64,000 nt of DNA from Palaemon carinicauda (GCF_036898095.1 NC_090768.1:49831047-49895046); one strand, 5' to 3'; positions 10,432 to 22,546 are shown, numbered from the stretch's first letter. Notes: generated from the letters alone by a model not told the origin. Numbers and translations: made by a program.

Positions 10432-11567
10432 GGTGACCGGAATTCTTGCCGCATACATTTTCGCCGTAGGACTTTTTGTCACGGACTTTTTGTCACGGAC
10501 TTTTTGCCGTTTATATCTTTGCCACTAGGTATTTTTGCCGTAAGGAATTCTTGCCGCAAATTGCATATTACTTTTATAATTTAAAGGTATATGAAAGAGT
10601 TGACCTATAAAGAAAAATAAGTATAGTGGCCTACATACATACATCTAATGCGATGGATGGTCTCTAATAATTAGCTCTTACTTATGAAGTTTTAAACAAG
10701 CAGTTTTAGCCCATACATACACTCCACTGGTCTTCGATAAATAGCTCGTGCTTCTAAAGCTTAAAACAAGATGTTACATACCTACTTGCATACATACATA
10801 CACACATACATCTATGTATGTATTCCTGTGGATATGTGAAATGTTTATGAACGGACTTTAAATAAGTTACCAAACACCAATAATAGTGTAGAAGGGTTTC
10901 ATAATGCCTTGCAAAGTTCTGTTACAAATATCCACCCAATTATTTGGCAATTAATTAACCTTTTGAAAAACGAAGAGAGTCTAGCAAAAAAGAAAAGAAT
11001 TGATATTGAACGTGGCGAAGCATCTCACATGAAGAAAAAGTACAAAGATGTTTATGTACGAATACAAAGAATTGTTTCGAGATATGATTTTCAGCGTAAA
11101 GTACACTATTTACGGAGTATTGCAATGAATTTGCACTCATTTTAAACTTAATTAGTTTTTTTTTTTTCAAATATTTTGAATTTTATATAGATAAACCATC
11201 TATATTGTAATACCTTTGTTATTGATTTTATTTTGACAATGATGAATATTTGAATATTTATCGTAACGTGCTATTTATCAAAGACCAGTGGAGTGTATGT
11301 ATGGGCTAAAACTGCTTGTTTAAAACTTCATAAGTAAGAGCTAATTATCAGACACCATCCATCGCATTAATGTATGTATGTAGGCGACTATACTTATTTT
11401 TTTTATAGGTCAACTCTTTCATATACTTTTAAATTATAAAAGTAATATGCAATTTGCGGCAAGAATTCCTTACGGCAAAAATACCTAGTGGCAAAGTATC
11501 CTACCACAAAAAGTCCGTGACGAAAAGTCCTACGGCGAAAATGTATGCGGCAAGAATTCCTAGAACC
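10432..11567. mobile_element. MULE-type DNA transposon remnant with about 300-bp inverted repeats
   Basis: 1136-bp insertion flanked by a 10-bp direct repeat CCGGAACTGC (10422-10431 and 11568-11577). The LINE copy at 61.8 kb shows the uninterrupted site. The terminal inverted repeats run from 10432 to about 10752 and from about 11267 to 11567, sharing for example GGAATTCTTGCCGCATACAT and the stretch with CCACTGGTCTT. The middle encodes the C-terminus of a MULE transposase. Long inverted repeats and an 8-10 bp target duplication fit the Mutator-like superfamily. It is non-autonomous because most of the transposase is gone. Confidence 0.85.
10865..11145 (+). pseudogene. MULE transposase C-terminal fragment
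   Basis: The frame gives NKLPNTNNSVEGFHNALQ, then HPIIWQLINLLKNEESLAKK and KKYKDVYVRIQRIVSRYDF before a stop at 11143-11145. T-N-N-x-V-E-G-x-H followed by H-P-x-x-W-x-x-I-x-x-L is the usual end of MULE transposases, after the DDE domain. The first ATG is at 10909, but the family similarity starts upstream of it and is interrupted by a stop before 10850, so this is the tail of a deleted gene and not a small gene of its own. Confidence 0.75.
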
Positions 11568-13150
11568 CCGGAACTGCGTCACAATCGCTCGCCATTCATT
11601 CCTATTTCTAGCACGCTCTCTTGCCTCTCTCACATCTATCCTCCTATCACCCAGAGCTTTCTTCACACCATCCATCCACCCAAACCTTGGCCTTCCTCTT
11701 GTACTTCTCCCATCAACTCTTGCATTCATCACCTTCTTAAGCAGACAGCCACTTTCCATTCTCTCAACATGGCCAAACCACCTCAACACATTCATATCCA
11801 CTCTTGCCGCTAATTCATTTCTTACACCCGTTCTGACCCTCACCACTTCGTTCCTAACCCTATCTACTCGAGATACACCAGCCATACTCCTTAGACACTT
11901 CATCTCAAACACATTCAATTTCTGTCTCTCCATCACTTTCATTCCCCACAACTCCGATCCATACATCACAGTTGGTACAATCACTTTCTTATATAGAACT
12001 CTCTTTACATTCATGCCCAACCCTCTATTTTTTACTACTCCCTTAACTGCCCCCAACACTTTGCAACCTTCATTGACTCTCTGACATACATCTGCTTGCA
12101 CTCCACCATTTGCTGCAACAACAGACCCCAAGTACTTAAACTGATCCACCTCCTCAAGTAACTCTCCATTCAACATGACATTCAACCTTGCACCACCTTC
12201 CCTTCTCGTACATCTCATAACCTTACTCTTACCCACATTAACTCTCAACTTCCTTCTCTCACACACCCCTCCAAATTCTGTCACTAGTCGGTCAAGCTTC
12301 TCTTCTGTGTCTGCTACCAGTACAGTATCATCCGCAAACAACAACTGATTTACCTCCCATTCATGATCATTCTCGCCTACCAGTTTTAATCCTCGTCCAA
12401 GCACTCGAGCATTCACCTCTCTCACCACTCCATCAACATACAAGTTAAACAACCACGGCGACATCACACATCCCTGTCTCAACCCCACTCTCACCGGAAA
12501 CCAATCACTCACTTCATTTCCTATTCTAACACATGCTTTACTACCTTTGTATAAACTTTTCACTGCTTGCAACAACCTTCCACCAACTCCATATAACCTC
12601 ATCACATCCCACATTGCTTCCCTATCAACTCTATCATATGCTTTCTCCAGATCCATAAACGCAACATGCACCTCCTTACCTTTTGCTAAATATTTCTCGC
12701 ATATCTGCCTAACTGTAAAAATCTGATTCATACAACCCCTACCTCTTCTAAAACCACCCTGTACTTCCAAGATTGCATTCTCTGTTTTATCCTTAATCCT
12801 ATTAATCAGTACTCTACCATACTCTTTTCTAACTACACTCAACAAACTAATACCTCTTGAATTACAACACTCATGCACATCTCCCTTACCCTTATATAGT
12901 GGTACAATACATGCACAGACCCAATCTACTGGTACCATTGACAACACAAAACACATATTAAACAATCTCACCAACCATTCAAGTACGGTCACACCCCCTT
13001 CCTTCAACATCTCAGCTTTCACACCATCCATACCAGATGCTTTTCCTACTCTCATTTCATCTAGTGCTCTCCTCACTTCCTCTATTGTAATCTCTCTCTC
13101 ATTCTCATCTCCCATCACTGGCACCTCAACACCTGGAACAGCAATTATAT
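11568..13150 (-). pseudogene. LINE ORF2 fragment: reverse transcriptase and C-terminal region (copy 1)
   Basis: About 525 codons are open on the minus strand. RT landmarks in order are GKASGMDGVKAEMLKEGG, NSRGISLLSVV, motif A FMDLEKAYDRVDREAMW, motif B GLRQGCVMSPWLFNLYVDG, motif C LLFADDTVLVADTEEKL and the thumb. The C-terminal part has LRWFGHVERM and RGRPRFGWMDGVKKAL, a signature shared by several LINE clades including RTE-like ones. I do not fix the clade. The endonuclease is missing by 5' truncation. The last codons run into the MULE insertion, which replaces the native stop with about 55 unrelated codons. Confidence 0.88.
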
Positions 13151-13938
13151 ATGCAAAAATACACACAAAGACGATTCTGTCAAACTCAGTCATGCAGACG
13201 ACACAGTAAGGATGACGTCCTCATTTAAAGACCGCTATATCTTCGTTATTTGTAAAAATAATTGGCTGAAACTTCTGGAGAGCATGTACGGTATGGTTAT
13301 ACATACATAGAAGCAATAAAACGATTTTCGATTTCTGAAAGTTGGTATGTCAAAACACCATGGTGGATGGTCCCCTTAACCCTTTGAGTGCCATAGGATG
13401 TGTTTTACTTCCTTCGGTGCCACTTGATATATTTTACATCCAATTATTACTTTCATTTCTCTTTCTTGTATTATTTATGCATATGAAAGTTTTACTAAAT
13501 ATATAAATTGAAAGGAAATTTATTCAGTTATATGATTAAAAATGGGAAAAGTCTTATCTCTCACAGCTTATGTGCTGAGTTGAGTAAAATATCTCAGAAA
13601 AGGTCTTGTGGCTTGAGTGCCCCCTTTTTTTTTTGATGGCCTGATGTTGGTACTCAAAGTTTTAATTGGCATATTTAGTATTTTCCAAATAAATTGTTCT
13701 CATATTAGATAATGACACTATATTTAATTGTTCAGAAATTCAGTTCTAGAAATGCAATAGTATTTTTATGGTTCCAACTGAAAAATTGACTGCTTTACTG
13801 TTGACACTTGAGCTCTTGATAGCTATAGATTAAGAAGAGTATTGTAAAAGTAGTACAGTATATTATTGACCCAAAGTAATTCTTTAAAAAAAGAATAATC
13901 TTTGCATAATAGATAATTGCATTTAATATTCTTTCCAG
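13151..13938 (+). other. TMEM87: Rest of TMEM87 intron before the exon at 13939
   Basis: AT-rich DNA. A stretch from 13378 starts TTAACCCTTTGAGTGCC and has CTTGAGTGCCCCC near 13613. This resembles the ends of a further TTAA-type MITE, but no clean right end is visible. It ends in a polypyrimidine acceptor at 13938. Confidence 0.45.
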
Positions 13939-14088
13939 AGGTTTGCATTTTCTCCGTTGCTAGATGATGGTTCAGATGCTGATGATGAAGAAGAAGGAGA
14001 AAAATTAATGGCAGATATATCAGACACCATGAAATTTAGGAATACTCGAAACTCCACTTCGTCATCTCCTCGAGAATCACGTTCCTTG
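13939..14088 (+). CDS. TMEM87: TMEM87A/B orthologue, cytosolic tail exon (acidic, Ser-rich)
   Basis: Exactly 50 codons in phase 0. It starts RFAFSPLLDDG, has an acidic run (DADDEEEGEKL), then MKFRNTRNSTSSSPRESRSL. Human TMEM87A continues after LWRPSANNQ with RFAFSPL and an acidic stretch in the same order, so the assignment is firm although the rest of the tail is poorly conserved. Acceptor ctttccag at 13931-13938, donor gt at 14089. It is likely cytosolic. The Ser/Arg-rich end could be phosphorylated, which is inference only. Confidence 0.93.
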
Positions 14089-14291
14089 GTAAGATTGTTA
14101 CAGTAGAAATTGTTTTAATTCAGGGAATTAACCTGCACGTTAAATTGTTAACATTCTCAAAGCACAGACATTGCAACCTCATAAATAAAGACAAAAGTTT
14201 TCTCTGTCTCCCCTAAATCCCCCCTGTGACTGGCTGGCCATTGCCTGGTCTCCCTCAGTGTTTTGTTTTTGTTTGTTGAAAATATTTTTTT

Positions 14292-16304
14292 GTTCTGTCA
14301 CTAATACAAAACAACATTATTTATTGGAGATATTACTTTTGGCGAACCTGAAAGACAAGCCCTAAGACTTTTAGCAAGGGTTAATCACCCACCTGCTAGT
14401 TAGCAGTGGGGTGGGGGTATTCTGCAACCCAACTCACTCACTCACCTGGGCTGAGTAACCAGTTTTGCTTTGGCTCAGTGGAGAAAGAATGTTGCCACTC
14501 TCTTCCTTTTTGACTTGCCATTGTGGGCTTAATGTAAGCTGCGATAAGGATGGCTGGACACTTTCGATGATCCTCAGCTTCAGTCTTCCTGGCCAAGTGG
14601 ACTGTCTTCTGTGGTTGTTGTCGTGGAAAGGTTATCTCTCCCCTCGATGCCACTATTCCAACAATAGCGGACTTTCTTGCGCACCTTCGGGAGGGAACGC
14701 TCTCGGTTTCGGCAGTAAAAGGCTACCGCTCAGCCTTGAGCCTTGCCTTTAAATTAAAAGGAGTCGATATTTCTTATTCGTTAGAACTTTCTCTCCTCAT
14801 ACAAAGCTGCGAGCTTATCTGCCCCCAGTCGGAAGTTAGACCTCCATGGTATGTGGTTTGTGTCCTTCAGTCTGTGAAAGGTGCTCCCTACAAACCATTA
14901 GGCCAGGAAACAGATAGCCTCCTCACTTTGAAGATAGTGCTCCCACTCGCCTTGGCTTGCTAAGAGAGTTAGTGAACTGCATGGTCTTTCCTATGACATC
15001 ACCCATTCAAGGGGATAGGAGGTGGTAATTCTCGACTTCGTCCCTGAATTCATAGCCAAGATTCAAAATCCGGTCCCTCTCGGATTGGGAGTCTTCTTAC
15101 TGGAACCAATTATCCAGATAAACTGTTACTATGCCCAGTAAGGAGTTTGTACCTCAAAAGAACGTTAGCAGCCCACCCCGAGTGTCGGCACTCTTTGTCA
15201 CCATGGGGAAGGTCAAGTGGAGGGTTACGAAGAACATTATCTCTGCTTGGATTCATAGGGTCATTGACCTGGCACTGAATCCCGCCCCTCCTCCAACACA
15301 AAAACCCAGAGCTTATGATGTTGGACATTGCAACGTCCCTAGCGTTCAAAAGAAACTACTCTGTGGTGCAGGTATTGCTAGCAGGCTTGTGGAAGCATAA
15401 GACCACCTTCTCTGCACACTACCTGCAAGACATGACCCACAGGAACATGGAGACCTTCTCCATTGGTCCTGTGGTGGCTGTACTACAAGTGGTTTAAACA
15501 CCTCAGGTTCCTTGATGTACAAGGAGCAGAGGGTTGAGGGCAAAAGTTACCCATGATTAGTCTGGGATGAATGTGTAAGAATGACTGGCTTTTTCTTTTT
15601 CTCATCTTCCCCTCTCTTGAGGAATCAACACCCAGTGTCGTCTGCAAATCGGCCTCACCTATATGCAAGTAAAACCATTTTCCTTGTGTAACCTAGTATT
15701 AAAATAATACTTGTTGCATCCCCATACCCCTAGCGAGGGGCAATTGGGTAATGTCTATGGTACCCTTGGATGGTTCCTATAACTTGGAGAACTCTTACCT
15801 AGACAGTCACATTGCTAGTATCACAAGCACTCAGCTCCTGTTGGCCGCTGGCTGTGCGTAACACTGCGTTTAGCGAGGTGTAGGGTTTCCTCTAGCTATA
15901 TATGGAGAAGCCCCTGGTCAATGTCAAGAAGCCGTTGGCACAGACTTTCACCCTCCTAATGGGTAAGTCATCCCTTCTTAATTGCATTGGTTTATATAAG
16001 TGATGGTACAAATGACAAATTTGGAAGTACAGTACTGTACAGTAATTTGTATTTTTCCTAACGATACAAATCTGTAGCTATTTATACAGATTGGCCTACA
16101 AGCAAAAGTGGTTACTCAGCCCAGGTGTGTGAGTGAGCGGATCAGCAGACTACCTCCCTTCTCGCTAACTAGCGGTGAGGTGGTTATCCCTCGCTAAAAA
16201 TCTTACGTCTCGTCTTTCAGCTTTGCCGAAAGTAATATCCCCTATAAATAGCCACGGGTTTGTATCATTTGGAAAAATGAAAGTTACTTCCAAATTTGTC
16301 ATTT
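14292..16304 (+). mobile_element. Internally deleted DIRS element with inverted ends and tyrosine recombinase remnant
   Basis: The left terminal repeat (14292-14480) is an imperfect reverse complement of the right terminal region (16100-16304). Matching cores are CACCTGGGCTGAGTAACCA and its complement, and the stretch around GAAAGACAAG/CTCGTCTTTC. An internal complementary region at about 15960-16080 is complementary to the outer ends joined together, a hallmark of DIRS elements. Between them only a decayed tyrosine recombinase is left. Gag, RT and RNase H are missing. It belongs to the same subfamily as 1-1068 and 23918-27026. Confidence 0.8.
14575..15500 (+). pseudogene. DIRS tyrosine recombinase pseudogene
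   Basis: Pieces in several frames follow the order of a DIRS recombinase: VDCLLWLLSWKGYLSPRCHY, the core-binding region around 14736-14963 (LKLKGVDISYSLELSLL-like), RVSELHG-like sequence near 14960, a KVKWRVTKNIISAWIHRVID segment at 15210-15270, and the C-terminal HYLQDMTHRNMETFSIGPVV at 15415-15480, which aligns with the catalytic-tyrosine end FYLKDVQSLYKNCYTLGPFV of the element at 21.3 kb. At least three frame changes are needed, so it is inactive. Confidence 0.7.
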
Positions 16305-16395
16305 CATAATTTTCTTGCATATGACAACTGTAAATTATTTAAATGTAAAATTATTTTTTTTTCCCAGTGGTTGTACAGCTTTTATTATACCCTTG

Positions 16396-16565
16396 TTTTT
16401 CAATATTTAACTTAGCCGGTGATTATATAGCTGCAACTCTGTTGCTCGACAGACAACTCTACGGAAAAACTCGCCAGCGATCGCTACACAGGTTGCGGGT
16501 GTGCCCAACAGCGCCATCTGTCGACCAGATACCCAGCTCTCATGTAAACAAAGACTCAATTTTCT
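16396..16565 (+). repeat. DIRS left inverted terminal repeat
   Basis: Reverse complement of the stretch ending at 22850, with isolated mismatches such as GGTTGCGGG versus GGTTGCAGG. The outermost 25 bp (TTCAATATTTAACTTAGCCG) differ from the right end but match the internal complementary region at 22555-22585. This sets the element's left edge at about 16396. Confidence 0.88.
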
Positions 16566-17399
16566 CTCTGTCGACGTGTCGACAAGACGTACTTTACTCG
16601 CTGTTGCTAAACTGGAGTTTTTCACATCTATTTGGTGAAGTACTATATTCTAGTTTTGAGCTTTCGCAATGCAGGTGTTTTATCTTCATCTTAAATCTTG
16701 AACTCGTTTTGGATAGATTTAATTATGGTGACAAAGAGAGTATGGACTTTCTTTCACTTTTAAATGGCCGACCCTTCCCTTAGACGGAAGTGTGTTTAGG
16801 CTTTTAGTAATTATCTTATCACGTTATAAATTATTTATAGATTTTCCTCTATATATTTTATATCTCTCCGCCTTTATTAGGCCTCTTCGATTAACTTTCC
16901 ATTTATTATAAACATATAAAAATAAATTTTAATGTTTTGTTTATATGCGACCTTTCCTGAGTGTAGGCGGTCCTAACTTGGAAACCGAAGTTAATCAACG
17001 TTGAGCCCTTTATATCGTAATTAGCTTTTTAAGAGCTAAGGATTTAAAACTTTTTAAATGTAATATTTTATGAAAGAATTTCTTTGATAGTCTTCGTACT
17101 GTTTTCAAAGATGAACTAACGTTTAGTTTATTTATGCTACGCAGTTGTTGACGTTCAGGACGTTTAACATGCGCTCTATCGTTACGATAGAGAGAGAGTG
17201 TATCACGGTTTCACTTTGCAGTAAGAGTAAATCGATTCTAACGTTTTGTTCATTCTTTCTTAGCTTAAATGTTTTAAATTCTATTTTAAAGGAATTTTTT
17301 ATTTGAAAAACCTTTCAGTTTTTTCCTTTAGTCAAATAACATGTTTTTTTTGACGAAATATAATTGGGCTCTTCTCTTAGGTGCGAAATCAAGAGAGAA

Positions 17400-20020
17400 A
17401 GAGAGAGAGAGATAAAGACGGAGGGAGAGAGAGGAGAGAAAACGTTCCGTTCAAGCGGGTAACGTTGTTCTCGAGTTACTCTCGTCCCTAGTCTCTGTAC
17501 GGGGAGGAAGCATAAAACGTTTTTAGTTTTTTATTCTCGTCCCCAGGCTATGTGCGGTGAGAGATTGAAAACGTAGTTTATATGAACTAGTGTTTAGTCT
17601 CTTTCCCAGCCACTGATTTTTTTATCTTAAAATATGTTTTCTGTTTTTTGCTGGTATTAATGAGCTTGCATTATACGACTGATTTCGCAATTATTACCGT
17701 TTAATGAAGGGTAGAATTGCGTGTTTCAGGTAGAAATCAGTAAAAGTTTCGATTTCAGTGAAATAAGTGCAAAACAGAAAATCGAAGTGATAAAGTGATA
17801 TGCGCAAAGTGTTACAGTGTTGCGTCCGAGGGTTCGTCTGTTCGTGCCTGTCGTTCACCTAGTCCGGGACCTCTTGCATGCTCCCAAGCCTAGGGGAGAA
17901 GTAATGTCAAACGACTTATGGGTTCGAGAGGCCTTGATCAACGAACAGACGTTTCCCTCTATGGTATCGGGTGTATCTTACCAAGATCTTCCCTACCATA
18001 AGACGAGAGAGACGTTGTTTCTCCTCGTCATCCAAAGGCTTTTCGCATAAGAAACCTGTCACAAGGTTTCGAAGCCCTTAAGCGAAAGTCAGTCCTTTCA
18101 GTCAGGACAGGTCCAGCGTCCTGGTTACAGCCATTAGGACAGCTCTGACCCTATGCAGTCATCGGATAACTGCTCGCCGCCTAACAAAAGCGTAACACAG
18201 ACTCCGAGAGTCTTTTTTGTTGGCAAAGTGTTGCGGTCACAGGCGTTACCCTCGTCTCTTACCACAACCATTTCCGTTGATCCTTAATGGGTTGTATGGC
18301 AAGACATGCAGTATATGCTTGCCTCCCTTATGGAAGACTATTCTGCCGATTAGTCCGTTGAGTCTAGCCGTTTATCTCATCGATATCCTGGCTTTGAGCC
18401 AACCTAACGTTCCTTTGTGCTTACTCTTGACGTTGGCGTAGCTAAGTCACGTCACTCAGGTTGTTTAGAACCACACTCGATGCGGTCTCGTGTGGTTTTT
18501 CAGCCGCATTTGGACGTTAGGCCACTTGCTGATGCTCCTGTTGACGTTCAAGACGTTCACTAACAATCGGAGTTGACTTGTTTTGACGCTGTGCGTCAAC
18601 CTCCGCATTCTGGAGTTGTTTTGACTGCTCAGTCTAGGCAGTCAAAGCAGTCTCGAGTGGACGCTGTGCGTCCTCACGCACCTGTTGTGGTTGACAGTTC
18701 AGTTGTTGACAGTTCACAGACTTTCAAGCAGTTACATGACGTTGCGTTCTGGTCCGCTACTAATGCACCAGTGAGTGTGGACTCTGCTTGTAAAGCATTG
18801 CCACCACGGTAGGTCTCTCCCTTGCTTGAGACTCAGCTTTTATCGGACAAGGTTCCTGTAGATGAGGAAGTTGCTGTTCCCCCTCCTACTGATATTCCCT
18901 TGAGGACTCTGTCAGATGGAGAGGAGCCTAAAGCTGCTTAGCCCCCTATGGACTTTAATTAAATCATGATGATTTTTTTTAAGGATCTTTGTCCGGATCT
19001 TTTTGTAACTGCTGCTCCTCGTTCGCCTAAACGTCAGAGCTTTCACTAGGCCTAGCTACTTCGAAGCCGTTGTTTTTAAGCTAGTGCTCTCTCGCTCTCC
19101 TAGAGAGCTTTACGTTCACCAGGAGGAGTTTGGGGGATACAGCCTTTGCTTTCCCTTCTTTTAAACTGGCTTATAGAGCGAGAGTCTGATATGACACGAG
19201 AGAAGTTCTCGGCTTGGGAGTTCATGCCTCTGCCTAGATAGACTTCTCAAATCTCGTAGACTCTCCCTGGCGCCTGACCAGGAGACGCTCCAAGTTTTTT
19301 ACAGGTCAACTTCACAGCTGTTTTAGAGCCTTTGAAGTTTTGCTGTACAATTATGTCATGCATAAACAAGGCTTTCAGGGATGGAAAGCGGTACCGCCTC
19401 AGTTGCTAACCCCGTCTGTGGCCGCACCTGCTCCCGTAGACCCTAAATGGGCTTTGCTGCAAGACATGCAGTCCAAGCTTGCGTTCTTGATAGAGGACTT
19501 TAATGCGGAGAAGGTTGCTACCGAACCTTCTGGCCAACAACCTTCCAACCGGTCGGTTGTGCGCCCTGTTGACGCTGAGGTAACCTACTCGCGTCTGCCA
19601 GTTGAGGTGGTTCCTCCACCGATGCGACCCAGTGTGGGTTGCCAGCCGCACGTTGTCGTTAAGCGACGCTCGGAGGTGGTTGTTGACGTTCAGGACGTTC
19701 AACAACCAGCAGAGGTGACTTGTTTTGACGCAGTGCGTCAACCTCAGCAACCCGGTAGGGTGTTGACTGCACAACCCAGACGGTCTAGACAGTCTCGGGT
19801 TGACGCTGTGCTTCCTCGCGCACCCATGGTTGTTGACAGTTCACAGACTGTGCAGCAGTTCCATGATGTTGCGTCCGGCTCCGTCACGCATGCACCAGTG
19901 CGACTGGACTCAGCGAGCCAGACGTTGCCCACTCCGTTGCCGTTTCCTCATCAGTTTTCGGATGAGGAACCCTCTGATGAGGACGTTGCTGAACAACAAG
20001 ACGATCAGCCCCCAGAATAG
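17400..20020 (+). pseudogene. DIRS gag-like region, decayed, with an internal 1.16-kb duplication
   Basis: Fragments in all frames encode a basic, Val/Pro/Gln-rich protein with no recognised fold, in the place where DIRS elements carry gag. The longest piece is 19340-20018 (226 codons, WALLQDMQSKLAFLIEDF near its start). The segment 18225-18830 repeats 19385-19940: both have the QDMQ-x-x-LA-x-L-x-EDF/Y motif, CFDAVRQP, QSRVDAV and VVDSSQT at the same spacing, offset by about 1160 bp. The first copy has more stops. The frame at 19340 ends in TAG at 20018-20020 and no RT follows. Confidence 0.65.
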
Positions 20021-20059
20021 ATCAAGCCCTGCTATCCATCCAGAAGATGCTGCAGAAGG

Positions 20060-21254
20060 AACGCTGCTCAGTCAGGCTGTGGATGAGTCTGGTAGGGACG
20101 CTGTCATCCGTAGAACAATTTGTGTCACTAGGAAGACTACTCCTCCGTCCTCTTCATACCATCTAGCTTTTCTCTGGAAAAAGGACAAGACGCTAGAAGC
20201 GGTCTCGATCCCGGTTTCCGAAAAGATAAAGTCTTGTCTGACTTGGTGGAAGGACAATATCAACCTAAGAGAGGGTCTTCCCCTGGCTGTTCAGACTCCC
20301 AACCACGTTCTCTTCTCGGACGCATCGGACGTGGGCTGGGGCGCAACACTAGACGGTCGGGAATGCTCAGGACTGTGGAACTCGAGTCAGAGGAGCATGC
20401 ATATCAACTGCAAGGAGCTGTTGGCAGTACATCTGGCCTTGAAAAGCTTCAAGTCTCTCCTTCGAGGCAAAGTGGTGGAAGTTAACTCAGACAACACCAC
20501 GGCCTTGGCGTACATCTCCAAACAAGGAGGTACCCACTCACTGACGTTGTACGAGATCGCAAGGGACCTGCTCATCTGGTCAAAAGGTCAAGACATCTCC
20601 CTAGTAACGAGGTTCATCCAAGGCGACTTGAACGTCATAGCAGATTGTCTCAGTCGGAAAGGGCAAGTAATTCCAACCGAATGGACCCTCCACAAGGATG
20701 TGTGCAAGAGACTTTGGGCCACTTAGGGTAAACCATCCATAGATCTCTTTGCAACCTCGCTGACCAAGAGGCTTCCAATCTATTGCTCTCCAGTCCCGGA
20801 CCCAGCAGCAATACATATAGATGCTTTCCTCCTAGATTGGTCACATCTGGATCTCTACGCATTCCCACCGTTCAAGATTGTCAACAAGGTACTGCAGAAG
20901 TTCGCCTCTCACGAAGGGACAAGGTTGACGTTAGTTGCTTCCCTCTGGCCCGCGAGAGAATGGTTCACCGAGATACTTCGATGGTTAGTAGACGTTCCCA
21001 GTAGTCTTCCTCTAAGGGTAGACCTTCTACGTCAGCCACACGTAAAGAAGGTACTCCAAAGCCTCCACGCTCTTCGTCTGACTGCCTTCAGACTATCGAA
21101 AGACTCTCGAGAGCTAGAGGCTTTTCGAAGGAAGCAGCCAGTGCGATTGCTAGAGCAAGGAGAGCGTCTTCCATTAGAGTCTACCAATCTAAGTGGGAAG
21201 TCTTCCGAGACTGGTGCAAGTCAGTTTCTGTATCCTCGACCAGTACCTCTGTAG
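20060..21254 (+). pseudogene. DIRS RNase H domain and C-terminal region; RT domain missing
   Basis: The frame starting before 20060 gives the segment leading to RNase H (SCLTWWKDNINLREGLPL), then RNase H with FSDASDVGWGATLDGRE (first catalytic Asp), CKELLAVHLAL (Glu), VNSDNTTALAYI (Asp) and GDLNVIADCLSR (last Asp region). A single TAG at 20724-20726 interrupts it, after which the same frame continues through DLFATSLTKRLPIYCSPVPD and TLVASLWPAREWFTEI to 21254. The polymerase domain that should precede RNase H, with its Y/F-x-D-D box, is not found between the gag-like region and 20170. So this copy cannot reverse transcribe itself. Confidence 0.85.
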
Positions 21255-22153
21255 CTCAAATAGCTGTTTTTCTCTTATACCTGAGAAAAGGACGATCCCT
21301 TTCAGCTCCCACTATCAAGGGCTACAGAAGCATGTTGGCATCGGTCTTCCGGCATAGAGGCTTAGATCTTTCCAAACATAAAGATCTGCAAGACCTCCTT
21401 AAGTCTTTTGAGACCACCAAGGAGCGTCGTTTGGCTACCCCTGGATGGAATTTAGACGTGGTACTAAGATTCTTCATGTCAGACAGGTTGGAGCCGTTAC
21501 AATCAGCCTCCCTGAAAGATCTCACTCTTAAGACTCTTTTCCTGGTATGCTTAGCCTCGGCTAAAAGAGTCAGTGAGATTCATGCCTTCAGCAAGAACAT
21601 CGGATTTTCGTCAGAAAAAGCCACTTGTTCGCTACAACTTGGTTTTCTAGCCAAAAATGAGCTGCCTTCTCGGCCTTGGCCTAAATCTTTCGATATCCCC
21701 AGCTTATCGGAGATCGTAGGCAATGAACTAGAAAGAGTCTTATGCCCTGTTAGAGCTCTTAAGTTCTATTTAAAGCGTACTAAACCTTTACGAGGCCAAT
21801 CTGAAGCTTTATGGTGTTCAGTTAAGAAACCATCCTTGCCTATGTCAAAGAATGCTTGGTCAGTCTTTATCAGATTGTTAATACGAGAAGCTCATTCACA
21901 TCTGAGTGAGGAAGACCGAACTTTGCTTAAGGTGAAGACGCACGAAGTTAGAGCTGTAACAACTTCCGTGGCCTTTAAGCAAAATATATCTCTGCAAAGT
22001 ATAATGGACGCAACCTATTGGAGAAGCAAATCAGTGTTCGCGTCATTTTACTTGAAAGATGTCCAGTCTCTTTACAAGAACTGCTACACACTGGGACCAT
22101 TCGTAGCAGCGAGTGCAGTAGTGGGTGAGGGCTCAACCACTACAATTCCCTAA
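20990..22153 (+). CDS. DIRS tyrosine recombinase (open frame)
   Basis: The frame is open from just after a TAG near 20990 to the stop at 22151-22153, about 385 codons, overlapping the RNase H frame as is usual in DIRS elements. The N-terminal domain has RARGFSKEAASAIARARRAS and VYQSKWEVFRDWC, then IKGYRSML. The catalytic domain has arginine I in SAKRVSEIHAFS, H-x-x-R in THEVRAVTTSVAF, and the tyrosine region FASFYLKDVQSL. All expected catalytic positions appear present. The first in-frame ATG is at 21332, inside the core-binding domain, so a true start is unclear. The protein would recombine the circular DNA intermediate into the genome. It is the best preserved mobile-element gene of the DIRS set. 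Confidence 0.85.
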
Positions 22154-22546
22154 TTCCTTATCCTTTTAATCTGTCTCTTGAAGTGTTGTTTTTTTATGGG
22201 TTGGTCGGAAGGCTAAGAAGCCTTTCGCATCCTGGTTGATTTGGCGGGTGGTCAAAGTCATTTCTTGAGAGCGCCTAGATTAGGGGTTTGATGAGGTCCT
22301 GTTGTATGGGTTGCAACCCTTGATACTTCAGATCCTAGGGGTCGACCAGCATCCTAAGAGGATCGCGAGGCTCCGTAAGGAAGACGTACTTAAAAGGCAG
22401 AGTAATTGTTCAAGTCGACTTCCTTACCAGGTACCTATTTATTTTGTTTTTGTTATTTTGATAACTTCTAAAATGAAATAAAAAACTCCTAGCTCATAAA
22501 AGTGTAAACATATATTGCTGGTCTCTACCCACCATCCTGGGTGTGA

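Larger units (their letters stand above)
10165..13150 (-). mobile_element. Non-LTR retrotransposon copy 1 (antisense), split by a MULE-type insertion
   Basis: The LINE's 3' region (10165-10431) and coding region (11568-13150) are both closely similar to the copy at 61.5-64 kb, where the two parts are contiguous. The copy is 5'-truncated near 13150, where similarity with the second copy stops abruptly. The insertion at 10432-11567 lies one or two codons before the native stop codon. It sits in the intron between the exons at 8338 and 13939, antisense to TMEM87. Confidence 0.9.

Noticed and set aside
11454..12084. Open frames on the + strand opposite the LINE coding region
   Set aside because: Shadows of the antisense reverse transcriptase frame. 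The same holds at 61849-62034 and 63615-63896.
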